Assembly (NCBI RefSeq): GCF_003063545.1
Contig: NZ_NESD01000001.1
Span: 806,001-870,000, forward strand
DNA from: Limnohabitans sp. Jir61
GTDB taxonomy: Bacteria > Pseudomonadota > Gammaproteobacteria > Burkholderiales > Burkholderiaceae_C
Direction of reading: 5' to 3'
Length of the DNA stretch: 64,000 bases
Shown: piece after piece, positions 1-9,344 of the stretch
Layout: the number at the start of each line of letters is the position of its first letter
Position numbering within the stretch: the first letter of the stretch is position 1
Notes under the pieces: generated by a model
Seen by the model: only the letters and a program-made list of their open reading frames with translations
What the model was told of the DNA's origin: nothing
Database searches by the model: none
Made by a program: the position numbers and the translations under genes

Positions 1-1
1 G

Positions 2-325
2 CCGCATTTGGCCTTCCAGCCTGATGCGATGAGCAACCTTGCGATTTTGCCAATGGCCCAAGTGGTCACCAGCTACTACCTGCGTTTGCGCGTGGCCGAC
101 CAAGCGGGCGTACTTGCCAAAGTCACAGGCATTTTGGCTAACACCGACATCAGCATTGATGCCGTGTTGCAGCGCGAAGCCGGTGAGGGCGAGAGCCACA
201 CTGACCTCATCATCTTGACCCACGATTGCGTGGAAGCCAAGATGAACGAAGCCATCGCTGAGATGCAACAACTGAGCACCGTGCTCGCCCCAATCACCCG
301 CATCCGCAAAGAAGAGTTGAACTGA
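2..325 (+). CDS. hom: Homoserine dehydrogenase, C-terminal part (5' end outside window)
   Basis: Only the last 107 codons are present; the frame is open at the left edge, so this is a cut gene rather than a short protein. The segment reads as an ACT regulatory domain (LRLRVADQAGVLAKVTGIL, then a DLIILTHD strand), the usual C-terminus of NADPH-dependent homoserine dehydrogenase, which reduces aspartate semialdehyde to homoserine. In this family the ACT domain mediates threonine feedback. Its TGA overlaps the ATG of thrC by one base, as expected for a threonine biosynthesis operon. The catalytic domain is not visible, so the call relies on the ACT domain plus context. Confidence 0.88.
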   Translation, partial: PHLAFQPDAMSNLAILPMAQVVTSYYLRLRVADQAGVLAKVTGILANTDISIDAVLQREAGEGESHTDLIILTHDCVEAKMNEAIAEMQQLSTVLAPITRIRKEELN

Positions 326-1758
326 TGCTGTATTTGTCCACGCGCGGCCACGCCGAGCGCAAGCGTTTTTGTGAAATCCTCCTCGAGGGCTTGGCACCCG
401 ATGGTGGTTTGTATTTGCCCGAGCACTACCCACAGGTGGACGATGCAGCGCTCATGCGTTTGCGCAACACGTTCAACACACAAGGCTATGCCGCCTTGGC
501 ATTTGAAGTGCTGTCGCTCTACATCGACGACATTCCTGCGGCTGACCTGAAAGCCTTGTGCGCCAAGACCTATACCAAAGAGGTGTACGGGACCGAGGCC
601 ATCGTGCCTGTGCGTAAATTGGAAGACGGCTTGTGGGTCGAGGCTTTGTCGAATGGGCCCACGCTCGCGTTCAAAGACATGGCCATGCAACTGCTGGGCA
701 ACTTGTTTGAATACGAGTTAGCGCGCCGTGGTGAAGAGTTGAATATTTTTGGTGCGACCAGTGGCGACACGGGCAGCGCAGCCGAATACGCCATGCGTGG
801 CAAAAAAGGTGTGCGTGTGTTCATGACCAGCCCACACGGCCGCATGAGCCCTTTCCAGCAAGCGCAAATGTTCAGCTTGATGGACGAGAACATTCACAAC
901 ATTGCCATCGAAGGCGTGTTTGACGATTGCCAAGACTTGGTCAAAGCGGTGTCCAACGATTTGGATTTCAAAACCAAATACAAAATTGGCACGGTCAACT
1001 CCATCAACTGGGCACGCTTGTTGGCCCAAGTGGTGTACTACTTCGCGGGCTATTTCCAAGCGACCACCGCCAACAGCCAAAAGGTGAGCTTCACCGTGCC
1101 AAGTGGCAACTTTGGCAACGTATGCGCTGGCCATGTGGCGCGCATGATGGGCTTGCCCGTAGACACCTTGGTGGCAGCCACCAACGAAAACGATGTGTTG
1201 GACGAGTTCTTCCGCACCGGCGTGTACCGCGTGCGCGGCAGCGCCGACACGCACGAGACTTCTAGCCCCTCGATGGATATTTCCAAGGCCAGCAACTTCG
1301 AACGCTTTGTATTCGATTTGCTCGGTCGCGATGCAGCGCTCACCAAAGACTTGTTTGGTGCGCAAATCTCGAAGAACGGTAAGTTCGATCTGAGTGGCAA
1401 CCCTCACTTTGCAGAAGCTGCAGCGCGCTACGGTTTTGCCAGCGGCAAGAGCACACATGCCAACCGATTGGCCACCATACAAGACGTGCACAAGCGCTTT
1501 GGCGAGATGATCGACACCCACACCGCCGACGGTGTGAAAGTGGCGCGTGAACACATCATGGCTGGCGTGCCGATGATCGTGTTGGAAACTGCTTTGCCTA
1601 TCAAATTTGCGGCCACCATCGTGGAAGCTTTGGGTCAAGAGCCCAATCGTCCTTCCAAGTTTGAAGGCATCGAAGCTTTGCCTAAGCGTGTGCAGGTCAT
1701 GAATGCGGATGTGGCGCAAATCAAAGCCTACATTGCCAAGCATTGCGACCTGGCATGA
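325..1758 (+). CDS. thrC: Threonine synthase
   Basis: 477 residues, full length for the long proteobacterial threonine synthase. It converts O-phosphohomoserine to threonine with PLP in the cytoplasm. The N-terminal YLSTRG start is typical, and the PLP lysine motif GPTLAFKDMAMQ places the Schiff-base lysine near residue 117. A phosphate-binding GATSGDTGSAAEYA loop follows, and VPSGNFGN is also present. It starts on the last base of the hom stop and ends inside the start of mobB (ATGA overlap), so it is translationally coupled on both sides. Confidence 0.97.
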   Translation: MLYLSTRGHAERKRFCEILLEGLAPDGGLYLPEHYPQVDDAALMRLRNTFNTQGYAALAFEVLSLYIDDIPAADLKALCAKTYTKEVYGTEAIVPVRKLEDGLWVEALSNGPTLAFKDMAMQLLGNLFEYELARRGEELNIFGATSGDTGSAAEYAMRGKKGVRVFMTSPHGRMSPFQQAQMFSLMDENIHNIAIEGVFDDCQDLVKAVSNDLDFKTKYKIGTVNSINWARLLAQVVYYFAGYFQATTANSQKVSFTVPSGNFGNVCAGHVARMMGLPVDTLVAATNENDVLDEFFRTGVYRVRGSADTHETSSPSMDISKASNFERFVFDLLGRDAALTKDLFGAQISKNGKFDLSGNPHFAEAAARYGFASGKSTHANRLATIQDVHKRFGEMIDTHTADGVKVAREHIMAGVPMIVLETALPIKFAATIVEALGQEPNRPSKFEGIEALPKRVQVMNADVAQIKAYIAKHCDLA

Positions 1759-2285
1759 AAGTCGTTGCCTTTGCCGGTTACTCCGGCTCAGGAAAAACCA
1801 CTTTGGTGGAGCAGCTGATTGGCTGCCTGCGTATGAAAGGTTTGCGCGTGTCTGTGGTCAAACACGCGCACCACAACTTTGACATCGACAAGCCCGGCAA
1901 AGACAGCTGGCGTCACCGCGAAGCAGGTGCGTTTGAGGTGTTGGTGGCATCCAACCAACGCTTGGTGTTGCAGCGCCAGTTTGAGCAGCCGACACAGCTC
2001 TCGGTGCACCACCTGCTGGCCGAGGTGTATGACGGCGTGGATTGGGTCTTGGTCGAAGGCTTTAAGCGAAGCGATTTGCTCAAGGTCGAAGTCTGGCGCA
2101 AAGCGTCTGAGCAACCTGTGCGCTACCCCGATGATGACTTTGTGGTGGCTATTGCGACCGACTCGCCGCATGACCTGCCAGAGGCGACGCAACGCCCCGT
2201 GCTCGACCTGAATGACCCCTATGCCATCACTGAGTGGCTGGTGGCTAATCAAGACCGTTTTGAATACAACCCACCTTTGCTATGA
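1755..2285 (+). CDS. mobB: Molybdopterin-guanine dinucleotide biosynthesis adapter MobB
   Basis: 176 residues from the ATG at 1755, chosen because it overlaps the thrC stop as ATGA and begins directly with the conserved beta strand before the P-loop; a TTG 12 bases upstream is less likely. The Walker A motif GYSGSGKT lies at residues 8-15 and is followed by VVKHAHH and a VLVEGFK strand typical of MobB. MobB is a GTP-binding partner of MobA in attaching GMP to molybdopterin. The gene lies between thrC and moeA with overlapping stop and start codons. Confidence 0.93.
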   Translation: MKVVAFAGYSGSGKTTLVEQLIGCLRMKGLRVSVVKHAHHNFDIDKPGKDSWRHREAGAFEVLVASNQRLVLQRQFEQPTQLSVHHLLAEVYDGVDWVLVEGFKRSDLLKVEVWRKASEQPVRYPDDDFVVAIATDSPHDLPEATQRPVLDLNDPYAITEWLVANQDRFEYNPPLL

Positions 2286-3523
2286 CCCGTCCTCCCTTGC
2301 TTTCTCTCGATGACGCTTTGCCGCAATTGCTGGCGCAAGCCCATGCATTGACGGGGCTGCAATCGGTTTCTACTTTTGACGCCGATGGCCGTGTATTGGC
2401 GCAAGACGTGACGGCCGCCTTGCAAGTGCCCCCGCAAGACAACAGTTCGATGGATGGCTACGCCGTTCGAGTAGCTGACTGTGCGCAAGCTGGTGCGGTG
2501 TTGCGAGTGACGCAACGCATTCCCGCCGGCACACACGGCACGCAGCTCCATGCTGGCGAAGCTGCACGTATCTTCACTGGGGCACCCATTCCCCCTGGCG
2601 CAGATGCCGTAGTGATGCAAGAGGACTGCGAGGCCTTAGAGGGCGATCAAGTCAAGGTGAACAAGGCTGTACCGGCAGGGCAGTGGATTCGCCGCTTAGG
2701 CGAAGACGTCACACGCGGTGCGACAGTGCTAAGCAAAGGCACACGCTTGACACCTGCTGAGTTGGGCTTGGCCGCCAGCATTGGCTTAGCCCAGTTACAA
2801 GTGTCTGCACGTCCGCGTGTGGCTTTGTTCTCCACCGGCGATGAATTGGTCATGCCTGGCGATGTAGCCCCTGAGGCAATGCCCGCTGGTGCGATTTACA
2901 ACTCCAACCGCTTTTTCTTGCGTGCCATGTTGCAGCGCTTGGGCTGCGAGGTGACTGACCTGGGCATCGTGCCTGACAAACGCGAAGCTACCATCGCCGC
3001 TTTGCGTGATGCGGCCCAGCACCATGATTTGATTCTCACCAGCGGCGGCGTGTCGGTGGGCGAAGAAGACCACATCAAACCTGCGGTGGAAAGCTTGGGC
3101 GAATTGAACCTGTGGCAACTAGCCATCAAGCCCGGTAAACCCTTTGCGTACGGTAAGGTGAACCGCCAGGTAACAGGCGATGCTTGCCACTTCATGGGCT
3201 TGCCCGGCAATCCCGTTTCCAGCTTTGTCACCTTCTTGTTGTTGGTGCGTCCGTTCGTGTTGGCTCTGCAAGGTGTGACGAAGACAGACACCGTACGCAC
3301 TGAAATGACGGCGCACTTCGATTGGACCCGCGCCGACAAGCGCCGCGAATTTTTGCGTGTCAAACGCAATGATCAAGGTGGTCTCGATTTGTTCCCGAAT
3401 CAAAGCTCCGGTGTGCTGACCTCGGCGGTGTGGGGCGATGGTGTTGTGGATAACTCCGCTGGGCAAACAATTTCAAAAGGCGATAACGTTCGCTTTATTT
3501 CCTTTGCGGAGTGGTTGGCATGA
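2282..3523 (+). CDS. moeA: Molybdopterin molybdenumtransferase MoeA
   Basis: 413 residues, the usual MoeA length. It inserts molybdate into adenylylated molybdopterin. Visible hallmarks are the N-terminal PPQDNSSMDGYAVR segment, the FTGAPIPPGADAVVMQEDC region, a MoCF_biosynth core with TSGGVSVGEEDHIKP near residues 252-266, and LPGNPVSSFVTF near residue 307. A C-terminal beta-barrel domain (MoeA_C) follows. ATGA overlaps couple it to mobB upstream and to moaD downstream. Confidence 0.96.
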   Translation: MTRPPLLSLDDALPQLLAQAHALTGLQSVSTFDADGRVLAQDVTAALQVPPQDNSSMDGYAVRVADCAQAGAVLRVTQRIPAGTHGTQLHAGEAARIFTGAPIPPGADAVVMQEDCEALEGDQVKVNKAVPAGQWIRRLGEDVTRGATVLSKGTRLTPAELGLAASIGLAQLQVSARPRVALFSTGDELVMPGDVAPEAMPAGAIYNSNRFFLRAMLQRLGCEVTDLGIVPDKREATIAALRDAAQHHDLILTSGGVSVGEEDHIKPAVESLGELNLWQLAIKPGKPFAYGKVNRQVTGDACHFMGLPGNPVSSFVTFLLLVRPFVLALQGVTKTDTVRTEMTAHFDWTRADKRREFLRVKRNDQGGLDLFPNQSSGVLTSAVWGDGVVDNSAGQTISKGDNVRFISFAEWLA

Positions 3524-3783
3524 ATGTGACCTACAACGTGAACCTCAAATACTTTGCGTCCATTCGCGAAGCCATCGGGCAGGGCGGTGAAAGCATTGCT
3601 ACACAAGCCACCACGCTCAAAGCTTTGCGTGATGAGCTGATTGCACGCGGTGGTGCACATGCCGAAGTGCTGGCCCACGGCCGCGCCGTTCGCATGGCTT
3701 TGAACCAAGACTTGTGTAACGAATCTGCTGTGTTGACTGAAGGCTGCGAAGTGGCCTTTTTTCCGCCCGTCACCGGCGGTTAA
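3520..3783 (+). CDS. moaD: Molybdopterin synthase small subunit MoaD
   Basis: 87 residues from the ATG at 3520, which overlaps the moeA stop; an in-frame GTG nine bases upstream is not needed. It is a ubiquitin-fold sulfur carrier ending in the diagnostic Gly-Gly (FFPPVTGG), whose C-terminal thiocarboxylate donates sulfur to precursor Z. Its partner MoaE follows 15 bases downstream, so both molybdopterin synthase subunits are co-translated. Confidence 0.95.
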   Translation: MNVTYNVNLKYFASIREAIGQGGESIATQATTLKALRDELIARGGAHAEVLAHGRAVRMALNQDLCNESAVLTEGCEVAFFPPVTGG

Positions 3784-3798
3784 ACCTAAAGGCAAACC

Positions 3799-4281
3799 AT
3801 GTCCTTCACCGTCAGCATCCAAACTCAAGACTTTGATGTGAGCCAAGAGCTCGCTGCCTTGCGTGCGGGCGATGCGAGGGTGGGGGCGGTGTGCTCATTC
3901 TTAGGCACGGTGCGCGAGCGCAACGACGGCAGCTCTGTGGCCAGCATGGAGCTAGAGCATTACCCCGGCATGACCGAGAAGTCCATCTCTGTCATGATGG
4001 ATGAAGCCAAGAAACGCTTTGACATCTTTGCCGCGCGTGTGATCCATCGCGTGGGCTTGTTGCACCCCGAAGATCAAATCGTCTTCGTGGCTGTGACGTC
4101 AGCACACCGTGGCGAGAGCTTCAAAGCCTGTGAGTTTTTGATGGACTACCTCAAAACCCAAGCGCCATTCTGGAAAAAAGAAGTCACGCCTGAAGGCGCA
4201 CGCTGGGTCGATGCCCGTGTGAGTGATGACCAAGCTTTAGCTCGCTGGGGCATAGAAGCCAGCAACTCAGTCGCGCCATAA
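3799..4281 (+). CDS. moaE: Molybdopterin synthase catalytic subunit MoaE
   Basis: 160 residues, normal for MoaE. It converts cyclic pyranopterin monophosphate to molybdopterin using MoaD thiocarboxylate. Conserved segments include GAVCSFLGTVRERNDG, LEHYPGM, HRVGLLHPEDQIVFVAV and the lysine-rich MDYLKTQAPFWKKE, which carries the family's catalytic lysine. A GGCAAACC leader precedes the ATG with no strong Shine-Dalgarno sequence. It is the last gene of the hom-thrC-moco operon; no clear terminator was seen before the clpB promoter region. Confidence 0.96.
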   Translation: MSFTVSIQTQDFDVSQELAALRAGDARVGAVCSFLGTVRERNDGSSVASMELEHYPGMTEKSISVMMDEAKKRFDIFAARVIHRVGLLHPEDQIVFVAVTSAHRGESFKACEFLMDYLKTQAPFWKKEVTPEGARWVDARVSDDQALARWGIEASNSVAP

Positions 4282-4370
4282 CGTGTGCGCCAGCGCACTG
4301 ACGGCGTGGCTGGCAAATGGTTGAATGCGCGGTGCTTTGACCCACGTCAAGACCGTTCGACTTGCTGCCA

Positions 4371-4400
4371 CTTGAAATAACAGGCAGCAGCCTCAGTTAT
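4371..4400 (+). promoter_or_regulatory. Candidate heat-shock (sigma-32) promoter of clpB
   Basis: CTTGAAA at 4371-4377 matches the sigma-32 -35 consensus exactly. After 13 bases, CCTCAGTTAT at 4391-4400 partly resembles the CCCCATNT -10. It lies about 35 bases upstream of the clpB start. ClpB is a standard member of the heat-shock regulon, which makes the match meaningful. The -10 half is imperfect. Confidence 0.5.
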
Positions 4401-4431
4401 CTATTAATTCAACAAATTTCTCGGAGTTTCC

Positions 4432-7035
4432 ATGCGTATTGACAAACTCACCACCAAGTTCCAAGAAGCTTTGGGCGACGCCCAGACACTCGCGCTCGGG
4501 GGCGACCATGCCTACATCGAGCCATCCCACGTGTTGGTGGCCATGCTGCGTCAAGATGATGGCCCCAAGTCACTGTTGCAGCGCGCAGGTGCCAATGTGT
4601 CGGGCTTGCTGTCGTCTGCCGAAGACGCGATGAACCGTTTGCCCAAAGTCGAAGGCCAAGAGCAGGTGCAAGTGGGACGCGACACCGTGTCCTTGATTCA
4701 GGCCGCTGAAAAAGAAGCCATCAAGCGGGGCGATCAGTTTGTGGCCAGTGAATTGTTCTTGCTCGCCATGTGCGACAACAAAGGCAACTGGGGCAAGTTG
4801 GCGACGCAAAACGGCTTAAATCGTAAATCGCTAGAGGCGGCAGTCACTGCTGTGCGCGGCGGACAAAAGGTAGACAACGCCGAGAGCGAGGGCCAACGTG
4901 AGTCGCTCAAAAAATACTGCATGGACCTGACCGAGCGTGCCCGTCAAGGCAAGCTCGACCCGGTAATTGGCCGTGATGATGAAATTCGCCGTGCTATTCA
5001 AGTTCTGCAACGCCGCAGCAAAAACAACCCCGTGCTCATTGGTGAGCCAGGCGTGGGCAAGACTGCGATTGTGGAAGGCTTGGCCCAACGCATCGTGGCA
5101 GGCGAGGTGCCAGATTCACTCAAAGGCAAACGTGTGTTGTCGCTTGATATGGCCTCTTTGTTGGCTGGTGCGAAGTACCGTGGTGAATTTGAAGAACGAC
5201 TGAAAAGCGTGCTCAAAGAATTGGCGCAAGACGAAGGCCAAACCATTGTGTTCATCGATGAGTTGCACACCATGGTGGGTGCTGGCAAGGCCGAAGGCGC
5301 GATGGACGCAGGCAACATGCTCAAACCCGCTTTGGCGCGTGGCGAGCTGCACTGCGTTGGCGCCACCACCTTGGATGAATACCGCAAGTACATCGAAAAA
5401 GATGCAGCCCTAGAGCGTCGTTTCCAAAAAATCATCGTGGGTGAGCCTTCGGTCGAAGCCACGATTGCGATTCTGCGTGGCTTGCAAGAAAAGTACGAAG
5501 TGCACCACGGTGTCGAGATCACCGATCCCGCCATCGTGGCTGCCGCTGAGTTGAGCCATCGTTACATCACCGACCGTTTCTTGCCTGATAAGGCCATTGA
5601 CTTGATTGACGAAGCGGCCGCCAAAATCAAAATCGAAATCGACTCTAAGCCCGAGGTGATGGACAAGCTCGACCGTCGCCTGATTCAGCTCAAGATTGAG
5701 CGCGAAGCCGTGCGCAAAGAAAAAGACGAAGCCTCGCAAAAGCGCATGGAGCTGCTCGAAGAAGAAATCGAAAAGATCGGCAAAGAGTATGCCGACCTTG
5801 ACGAAATTTGGAAGGCTGAAAAGTCGTCTGCTCATGGCGGTGCGCAACTCAAAGAAGAGATTGACCGCTTGCGCCATCAAATTGAAGAACTCACCCGTAA
5901 GGGCGATTTCAACAAAGTGGCCGAGCTGCAATATGGCAAGTTGCCAGAGCTTGAAAAGCGCATGAAAGAAGCCAACGCGCGCGAAAGCGGCAAGACGGCG
6001 GCTGCAGGCGGCCATCGTTTGCTTCGCACGCAAGTGGGTGCGGAAGAGATTGCAGAAGTGGTGGCGCGTGCCACAGGCATTCCTGTGTCTAAGTTGATGC
6101 AAGGCGAGCGCGACAAGCTCTTGCAAATGGAAGACAAGTTGCACGATCGTGTGGTGGGCCAAGAAGAGGCCATCACGGCGGTGGCCAACGCCATCCGTCG
6201 CTCACGCGCAGGCTTGGGCGACCCAAATCGTCCTACTGGTTCGTTCTTGTTCCTCGGCCCAACGGGCGTGGGTAAAACTGAGCTGTGCAAAGCATTGGCA
6301 GGTTTCTTGTTTGACAGCGAAGACCACATGATTCGCATTGACATGAGCGAGTTCATGGAGAAGCACTCGGTCAGCCGTTTGGTGGGTGCGCCTCCTGGCT
6401 ATGTGGGCTACGACGAAGGCGGCTACTTGACCGAAGCTGTGCGCCGTAATCCCTATAGCGTGTTGTTGCTCGATGAGGTGGAGAAGGCACATCCTGATGT
6501 GTTCAATATCTTGCTGCAAGTGCTCGACGATGGCCGCTTGACCGATGGCCAAGGCCGCACAGTAGACTTTAAAAACACTGTCATCGTGATGACCTCCAAC
6601 ATTGGCTCACCCATCATCCAAAGCATGGTGGGGCAAGATCCGCAAGACATCAAAGATGCGGTGTGGGATGAGCTCAAGTCCCATTTCCGCCCAGAGTTCT
6701 TGAACCGCATTGACGAGACTGTGGTGTTCCACGCCTTGGATGCCGAGCACATTGCCAGCATCGCAGGCATCCAGCTCAAGATCTTGGGTGCACGCCTGAC
6801 CAAGATGGATTTGACCTTGGATGTGTCGCCAGCCGCATTGGCTGAGTTGGCCAAGGTGGGCTTTGATCCTGTGTTTGGTGCACGTCCATTGAAGCGTGCC
6901 ATTCAGCAGCGCATTGAGAACCCATTGTCTAAGTTGTTGCTGGAAGGCAAGTTCTTGCCCAAAGACACGATTGTGGTCAGTGTCGACCCAGTGCGTGCCC
7001 CCGGTGAATTTGCGTTCAGCAAAGCCGAGGTTTAA
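4432..7035 (+). CDS. clpB: ATP-dependent disaggregase ClpB
   Basis: 867 residues, full length for ClpB (Hsp104 family). It is a hexameric AAA+ disaggregase that threads aggregated proteins together with DnaK. Domains in order: N-terminal Clp_N repeats (about 1-145); AAA-1 with Walker [10 protein letters not shown] at 204-212 and pore loop [11 protein letters not shown]; a long Glu/Lys/Arg-rich coiled-coil M domain (about 410-525), which separates ClpB from ClpA/ClpC; AAA-2 with Walker [10 protein letters not shown] at 609-617 and GYVGYDEGG; and a C-terminal small domain. It appears monocistronic, with its own promoter and a strong terminator at 7105-7149. Confidence 0.98.
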   Translation: MRIDKLTTKFQEALGDAQTLALGGDHAYIEPSHVLVAMLRQDDGPKSLLQRAGANVSGLLSSAEDAMNRLPKVEGQEQVQVGRDTVSLIQAAEKEAIKRGDQFVASELFLLAMCDNKGNWGKLATQNGLNRKSLEAAVTAVRGGQKVDNAESEGQRESLKKYCMDLTERARQGKLDPVIGRDDEIRRAIQVLQRRSKNNPVLIGEPGVGKTAIVEGLAQRIVAGEVPDSLKGKRVLSLDMASLLAGAKYRGEFEERLKSVLKELAQDEGQTIVFIDELHTMVGAGKAEGAMDAGNMLKPALARGELHCVGATTLDEYRKYIEKDAALERRFQKIIVGEPSVEATIAILRGLQEKYEVHHGVEITDPAIVAAAELSHRYITDRFLPDKAIDLIDEAAAKIKIEIDSKPEVMDKLDRRLIQLKIEREAVRKEKDEASQKRMELLEEEIEKIGKEYADLDEIWKAEKSSAHGGAQLKEEIDRLRHQIEELTRKGDFNKVAELQYGKLPELEKRMKEANARESGKTAAAGGHRLLRTQVGAEEIAEVVARATGIPVSKLMQGERDKLLQMEDKLHDRVVGQEEAITAVANAIRRSRAGLGDPNRPTGSFLFLGPTGVGKTELCKALAGFLFDSEDHMIRIDMSEFMEKHSVSRLVGAPPGYVGYDEGGYLTEAVRRNPYSVLLLDEVEKAHPDVFNILLQVLDDGRLTDGQGRTVDFKNTVIVMTSNIGSPIIQSMVGQDPQDIKDAVWDELKSHFRPEFLNRIDETVVFHALDAEHIASIAGIQLKILGARLTKMDLTLDVSPAALAELAKVGFDPVFGARPLKRAIQQRIENPLSKLLLEGKFLPKDTIVVSVDPVRAPGEFAFSKAEV

Positions 7036-7104
7036 ACCCAAAGCGGTGACAAGGCTGGACCTTTGGTGGGGCAGGGGCTTGTCCCGCAGTCGACTTATCG
7101 GATG

Positions 7105-7149
7105 AGCGCTGCAGTTAGGATGCTTGCATTCTTTCTGCAGCGCTTTTTT
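7105..7149 (+). terminator. Rho-independent terminator of clpB
   Basis: A perfect 10-bp inverted repeat, AGCGCTGCAG at 7105-7114 and CTGCAGCGCT at 7135-7144, with a 20-base loop is followed by a T run to 7149. The last T directly precedes the ATG (7150) proposed for the MFS gene. Confidence 0.8.
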
Positions 7150-8358
7150 ATGACCACATTAAACCCAGCATCCAACCCTTGGCGCGATGACGCTGCTGTG
7201 ATTGGCTTAGTGGGCATTGCACACGCCAGCTCTCACTTTTCGCACCTGCTCTTGCCGCTCATGTTTCCAGTGTTCATCAGCACCTTTGGCTTGAGCTATT
7301 CCGAGTTAGGTTTTTTGATGACGGTGTTCTTTGTCGTCTCCGGCATTGGCCAAGCTTCTGCGGGTTTTGTGGTGGATCGATTGGGTGCGCGACCTGTGTT
7401 GTTCGTTGCTTTGCTGTTGATGGCGGCTGGCTGCATGGCCGTGTCGGTGGCTGACAGCTATGTAGGCTTGATGTTCGGTGCTGCGTTGCTGGGGCTGGGC
7501 AATTGTTCATTTCATCCCGTTGACTTCACCATCCTCAACCAAAAAGTGTCTGCCCCGCGTTTGGGCTATGCGTTCAGCGCGCACGGCCTGACGGGCAATT
7601 TGGGTTGGGCGCTGGCACCTGTGTTCATGGTGAGCTTGAGCGCGGCTTTGGATTGGCGTGCTGCTTATGTGGGGGCGGCATTGCTGTTTGTAGGCATCTT
7701 TGCATTGCTGTTTTGGCAACGCGAACACTTGCATGCCGAGGTGGTGAATCACAAGCAAACGACAAACGAAGGCGGCAGCTTGGCGTTTTTGAAAATTCCC
7801 GTCGTGTGGTGGTGCTTTGGTTTTTTCTTGCTCTCCACCATGACCCTAGCGGTGGTGCAAAGCTTTGCCGTGTCGATCTTGCAAGCCCTTCACCACGTTA
7901 CCTTTGAAGCTGCCACTTTCACGTTGACGGCCTACATGCTGTGTGCGGCTGCAGGTATGTTTGTAGGCGGCTTTGTGGCCGCGCGTTGGCCGCGTCACAG
8001 CGACAAAGTGGTGGCGGGATGCATGACGGCAGGCGCCATCTGCATGGCTTTGTGCGGCAGTGGTTGGTTGAGTGCTGAGTTCACAATGATCATCTTGGCT
8101 GCCACGGGCTTGGCCATTGGTGTTGGTGGGCCATCGCGTGACATGATGATCAAGAAAGCCACGCCCAAAGGCGCTACCGGTCGCGTGTATGGCATGGTTT
8201 ACTCGGGGCTGGATACGGGCTTTGCTATTTCGCCATTGATCTTTGGTGTGTTCATGGACCATGGCTGGTACGGTGCTACTTTGTTAGGGGCTGCGCTGGT
8301 GCTGATGCTCAGCGTTGTCGTAGCGCTTGGCGTGGGGCGTAGGACAGTGCACGCATAA
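7150..8358 (+). CDS. MFS transporter, 12 membrane segments
   Basis: 402 residues from the ATG at 7150. The protein is almost entirely hydrophobic helices with a basic loop between the two halves (near 8 segments by eye in clear blocks, consistent with 12). Typical MFS elements are visible: GFVVDRLGARPVLF after the second helix (motif A-like) and GRVYGMVYSGLDTGFAISPL in the C-terminal half. The closest recognisable group is Fsr-like or sugar/drug exporters; the substrate is unknown. The start is uncertain: the 7150 ATG sits against the clpB terminator with no Shine-Dalgarno sequence, and in-frame ATGs at 7102 and 7120 would run through the hairpin. Confidence 0.85.
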   Translation: MTTLNPASNPWRDDAAVIGLVGIAHASSHFSHLLLPLMFPVFISTFGLSYSELGFLMTVFFVVSGIGQASAGFVVDRLGARPVLFVALLLMAAGCMAVSVADSYVGLMFGAALLGLGNCSFHPVDFTILNQKVSAPRLGYAFSAHGLTGNLGWALAPVFMVSLSAALDWRAAYVGAALLFVGIFALLFWQREHLHAEVVNHKQTTNEGGSLAFLKIPVVWWCFGFFLLSTMTLAVVQSFAVSILQALHHVTFEAATFTLTAYMLCAAAGMFVGGFVAARWPRHSDKVVAGCMTAGAICMALCGSGWLSAEFTMIILAATGLAIGVGGPSRDMMIKKATPKGATGRVYGMVYSGLDTGFAISPLIFGVFMDHGWYGATLLGAALVLMLSVVVALGVGRRTVHA

Positions 8359-8376
8359 GGCATCTAGACGTGCAAT

Positions 8377-8406
8377 AAAAAAGGGACCGTGAGGTCCCTT
8401 TTTGTT
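8377..8406. terminator. Bidirectional terminator between MFS gene and H1-like gene
   Basis: AAGGGACC (8381-8388), a GTGA loop and GGTCCCTT (8393-8400) are flanked by an A run on the left and a T run on the right. It can serve the plus-strand MFS gene and the convergent minus-strand gene ending at 8421. Confidence 0.88.
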
Positions 8407-8420
8407 TGGCAGAAACTGAA

Positions 8421-8990
8421 TTATTTCAGGTGCTTGCCGATCAAACCAGCCAATTCAAACATGGTGACTTGGGCTTTGCCAAACACTTGCTTGAGCTTGT
8501 CGTCAGCGTTGATGTTGCGCTTGTTGACTTTGTCTTGCAGGCCGTGCTTTTTGATGTATGTCCACATCTTGCTCACGACTTCAGTGCGTGGCACTGCAGC
8601 GTTGCCGATCACAGCAGCCAAAGCGGCGCTAGGTGTGAGGGCTTTCATGAACGCAGCGTTAGGCGTGCGTTTTTTGGCAGGGGCCTTTTTCTTAGCAGGA
8701 GCCTTTTTGGCAGCTACTTTTTTAGCTGGGGCTTTTTTCGCAACAACTTTCTTAGCTGCTGGCTTTTTAGCTGGAGCGGCTTTCTTGGCAGGCGCTTTTT
8801 TAGCGGCTACTTTTTTCGCTGCTGGTTTTTTAGCAGGAGCTGCTTTCTTCGCAGGGGCTGCTTTTTTAGCAGCTGGCTTTTTAGCGGCTACTTTCTTAGC
8901 TGGAGCAGCTTTTTTCGCTGCTACTTTTTTTGCGGGAGCAGCTTTTTTTGCTGCCACTTTTTTAGCCGGAGCTTTCTTTGCAGTTGCCAT
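8421..8990 (-). CDS. Histone H1-like protein with C-terminal SWIB domain
   Basis: 189 residues in two parts. Residues 1 to about 110 are low complexity, built of AAKK/PAKK repeats (AlgP or histone H1 style) and extremely basic, and would bind DNA nonspecifically. Residues about 113-189 form a SWIB/MDM2-type domain ([50 protein letters not shown]). The combination is known in betaproteobacteria as a nucleoid-associated protein and in chlamydiae as SWIB fusions. A good AGAAGGAAAT Shine-Dalgarno precedes the ATG on the minus strand. The repeat coding DNA is prone to slippage, so length will vary between strains. Confidence 0.9.
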   Translation of the reverse strand: MATAKKAPAKKVAAKKAAPAKKVAAKKAAPAKKVAAKKPAAKKAAPAKKAAPAKKPAAKKVAAKKAPAKKAAPAKKPAAKKVVAKKAPAKKVAAKKAPAKKKAPAKKRTPNAAFMKALTPSAALAAVIGNAAVPRTEVVSKMWTYIKKHGLQDKVNKRNINADDKLKQVFGKAQVTMFELAGLIGKHLK

Positions 8991-9042
8991 GGTTTATTTC
9001 CTTCTAGAAGTTTTTTGATTGCAAGCCCTTGGAGATATCGCT

Positions 9043-9294
9043 CTAGAGCAATGCGGATGCTAAATGAGAACGAAGTTCTTTCCAAGTGCTAAGCAAATTT
9101 TTTGATGGCGTGATGTTGTTTTTTCTCAAGCACTTATCGCTTGTGCTTTTGCACGCATTGAGTTGATCAATGAACAGTTGTGTTTCAGGTGGGGAAAGAT
9201 GCTTAGTTTCATTTCTGAAAGCGAATTTCAAATTATGAAAATTAGCAGTGCTGCACTGCAGTATTTTTTCTTGATATGAGAAATTAAATTTCAT
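9043..9294 (-). CDS. Doubtful small hypothetical ORF
   Basis: 83 codons from an ATG at 9294 (a TTG at 9315 is the alternative). The translation is not low complexity and ends NLLSTWKELRSHLASALL, but I recognise no family and see no Shine-Dalgarno sequence. It lies in AT-rich DNA directly upstream of the H1-like gene on the same strand. It may be an unrelated small gene, a decayed gene or chance; base composition differs from neighbouring genes. Confidence 0.25.
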   Translation of the reverse strand: MKFNFSYQEKILQCSTANFHNLKFAFRNETKHLSPPETQLFIDQLNACKSTSDKCLRKNNITPSKNLLSTWKELRSHLASALL

Positions 9295-9344
9295 ATATCG
9301 AAATGTATTTTGCAAGCCATTGATTTTTATAGGAAAAAATATAT

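Noticed and set aside
718-1743. Long minus-strand open frame opposite thrC (341 codons)
   Set aside because: Lies wholly opposite a certain gene, rich in His/Val/Ala as expected from a shadow frame; no family recognised.
5410-6162. 250-codon minus-strand frame in clpB
   Set aside because: Shadow of the coiled-coil region; composition (His, Leu, Phe) typical of antisense translation.
8640-8990. Repeat tract in the H1-like gene considered as a CRISPR or satellite array
   Set aside because: The repeats are coding AKK/PAKK motifs with irregular units and no spacers.
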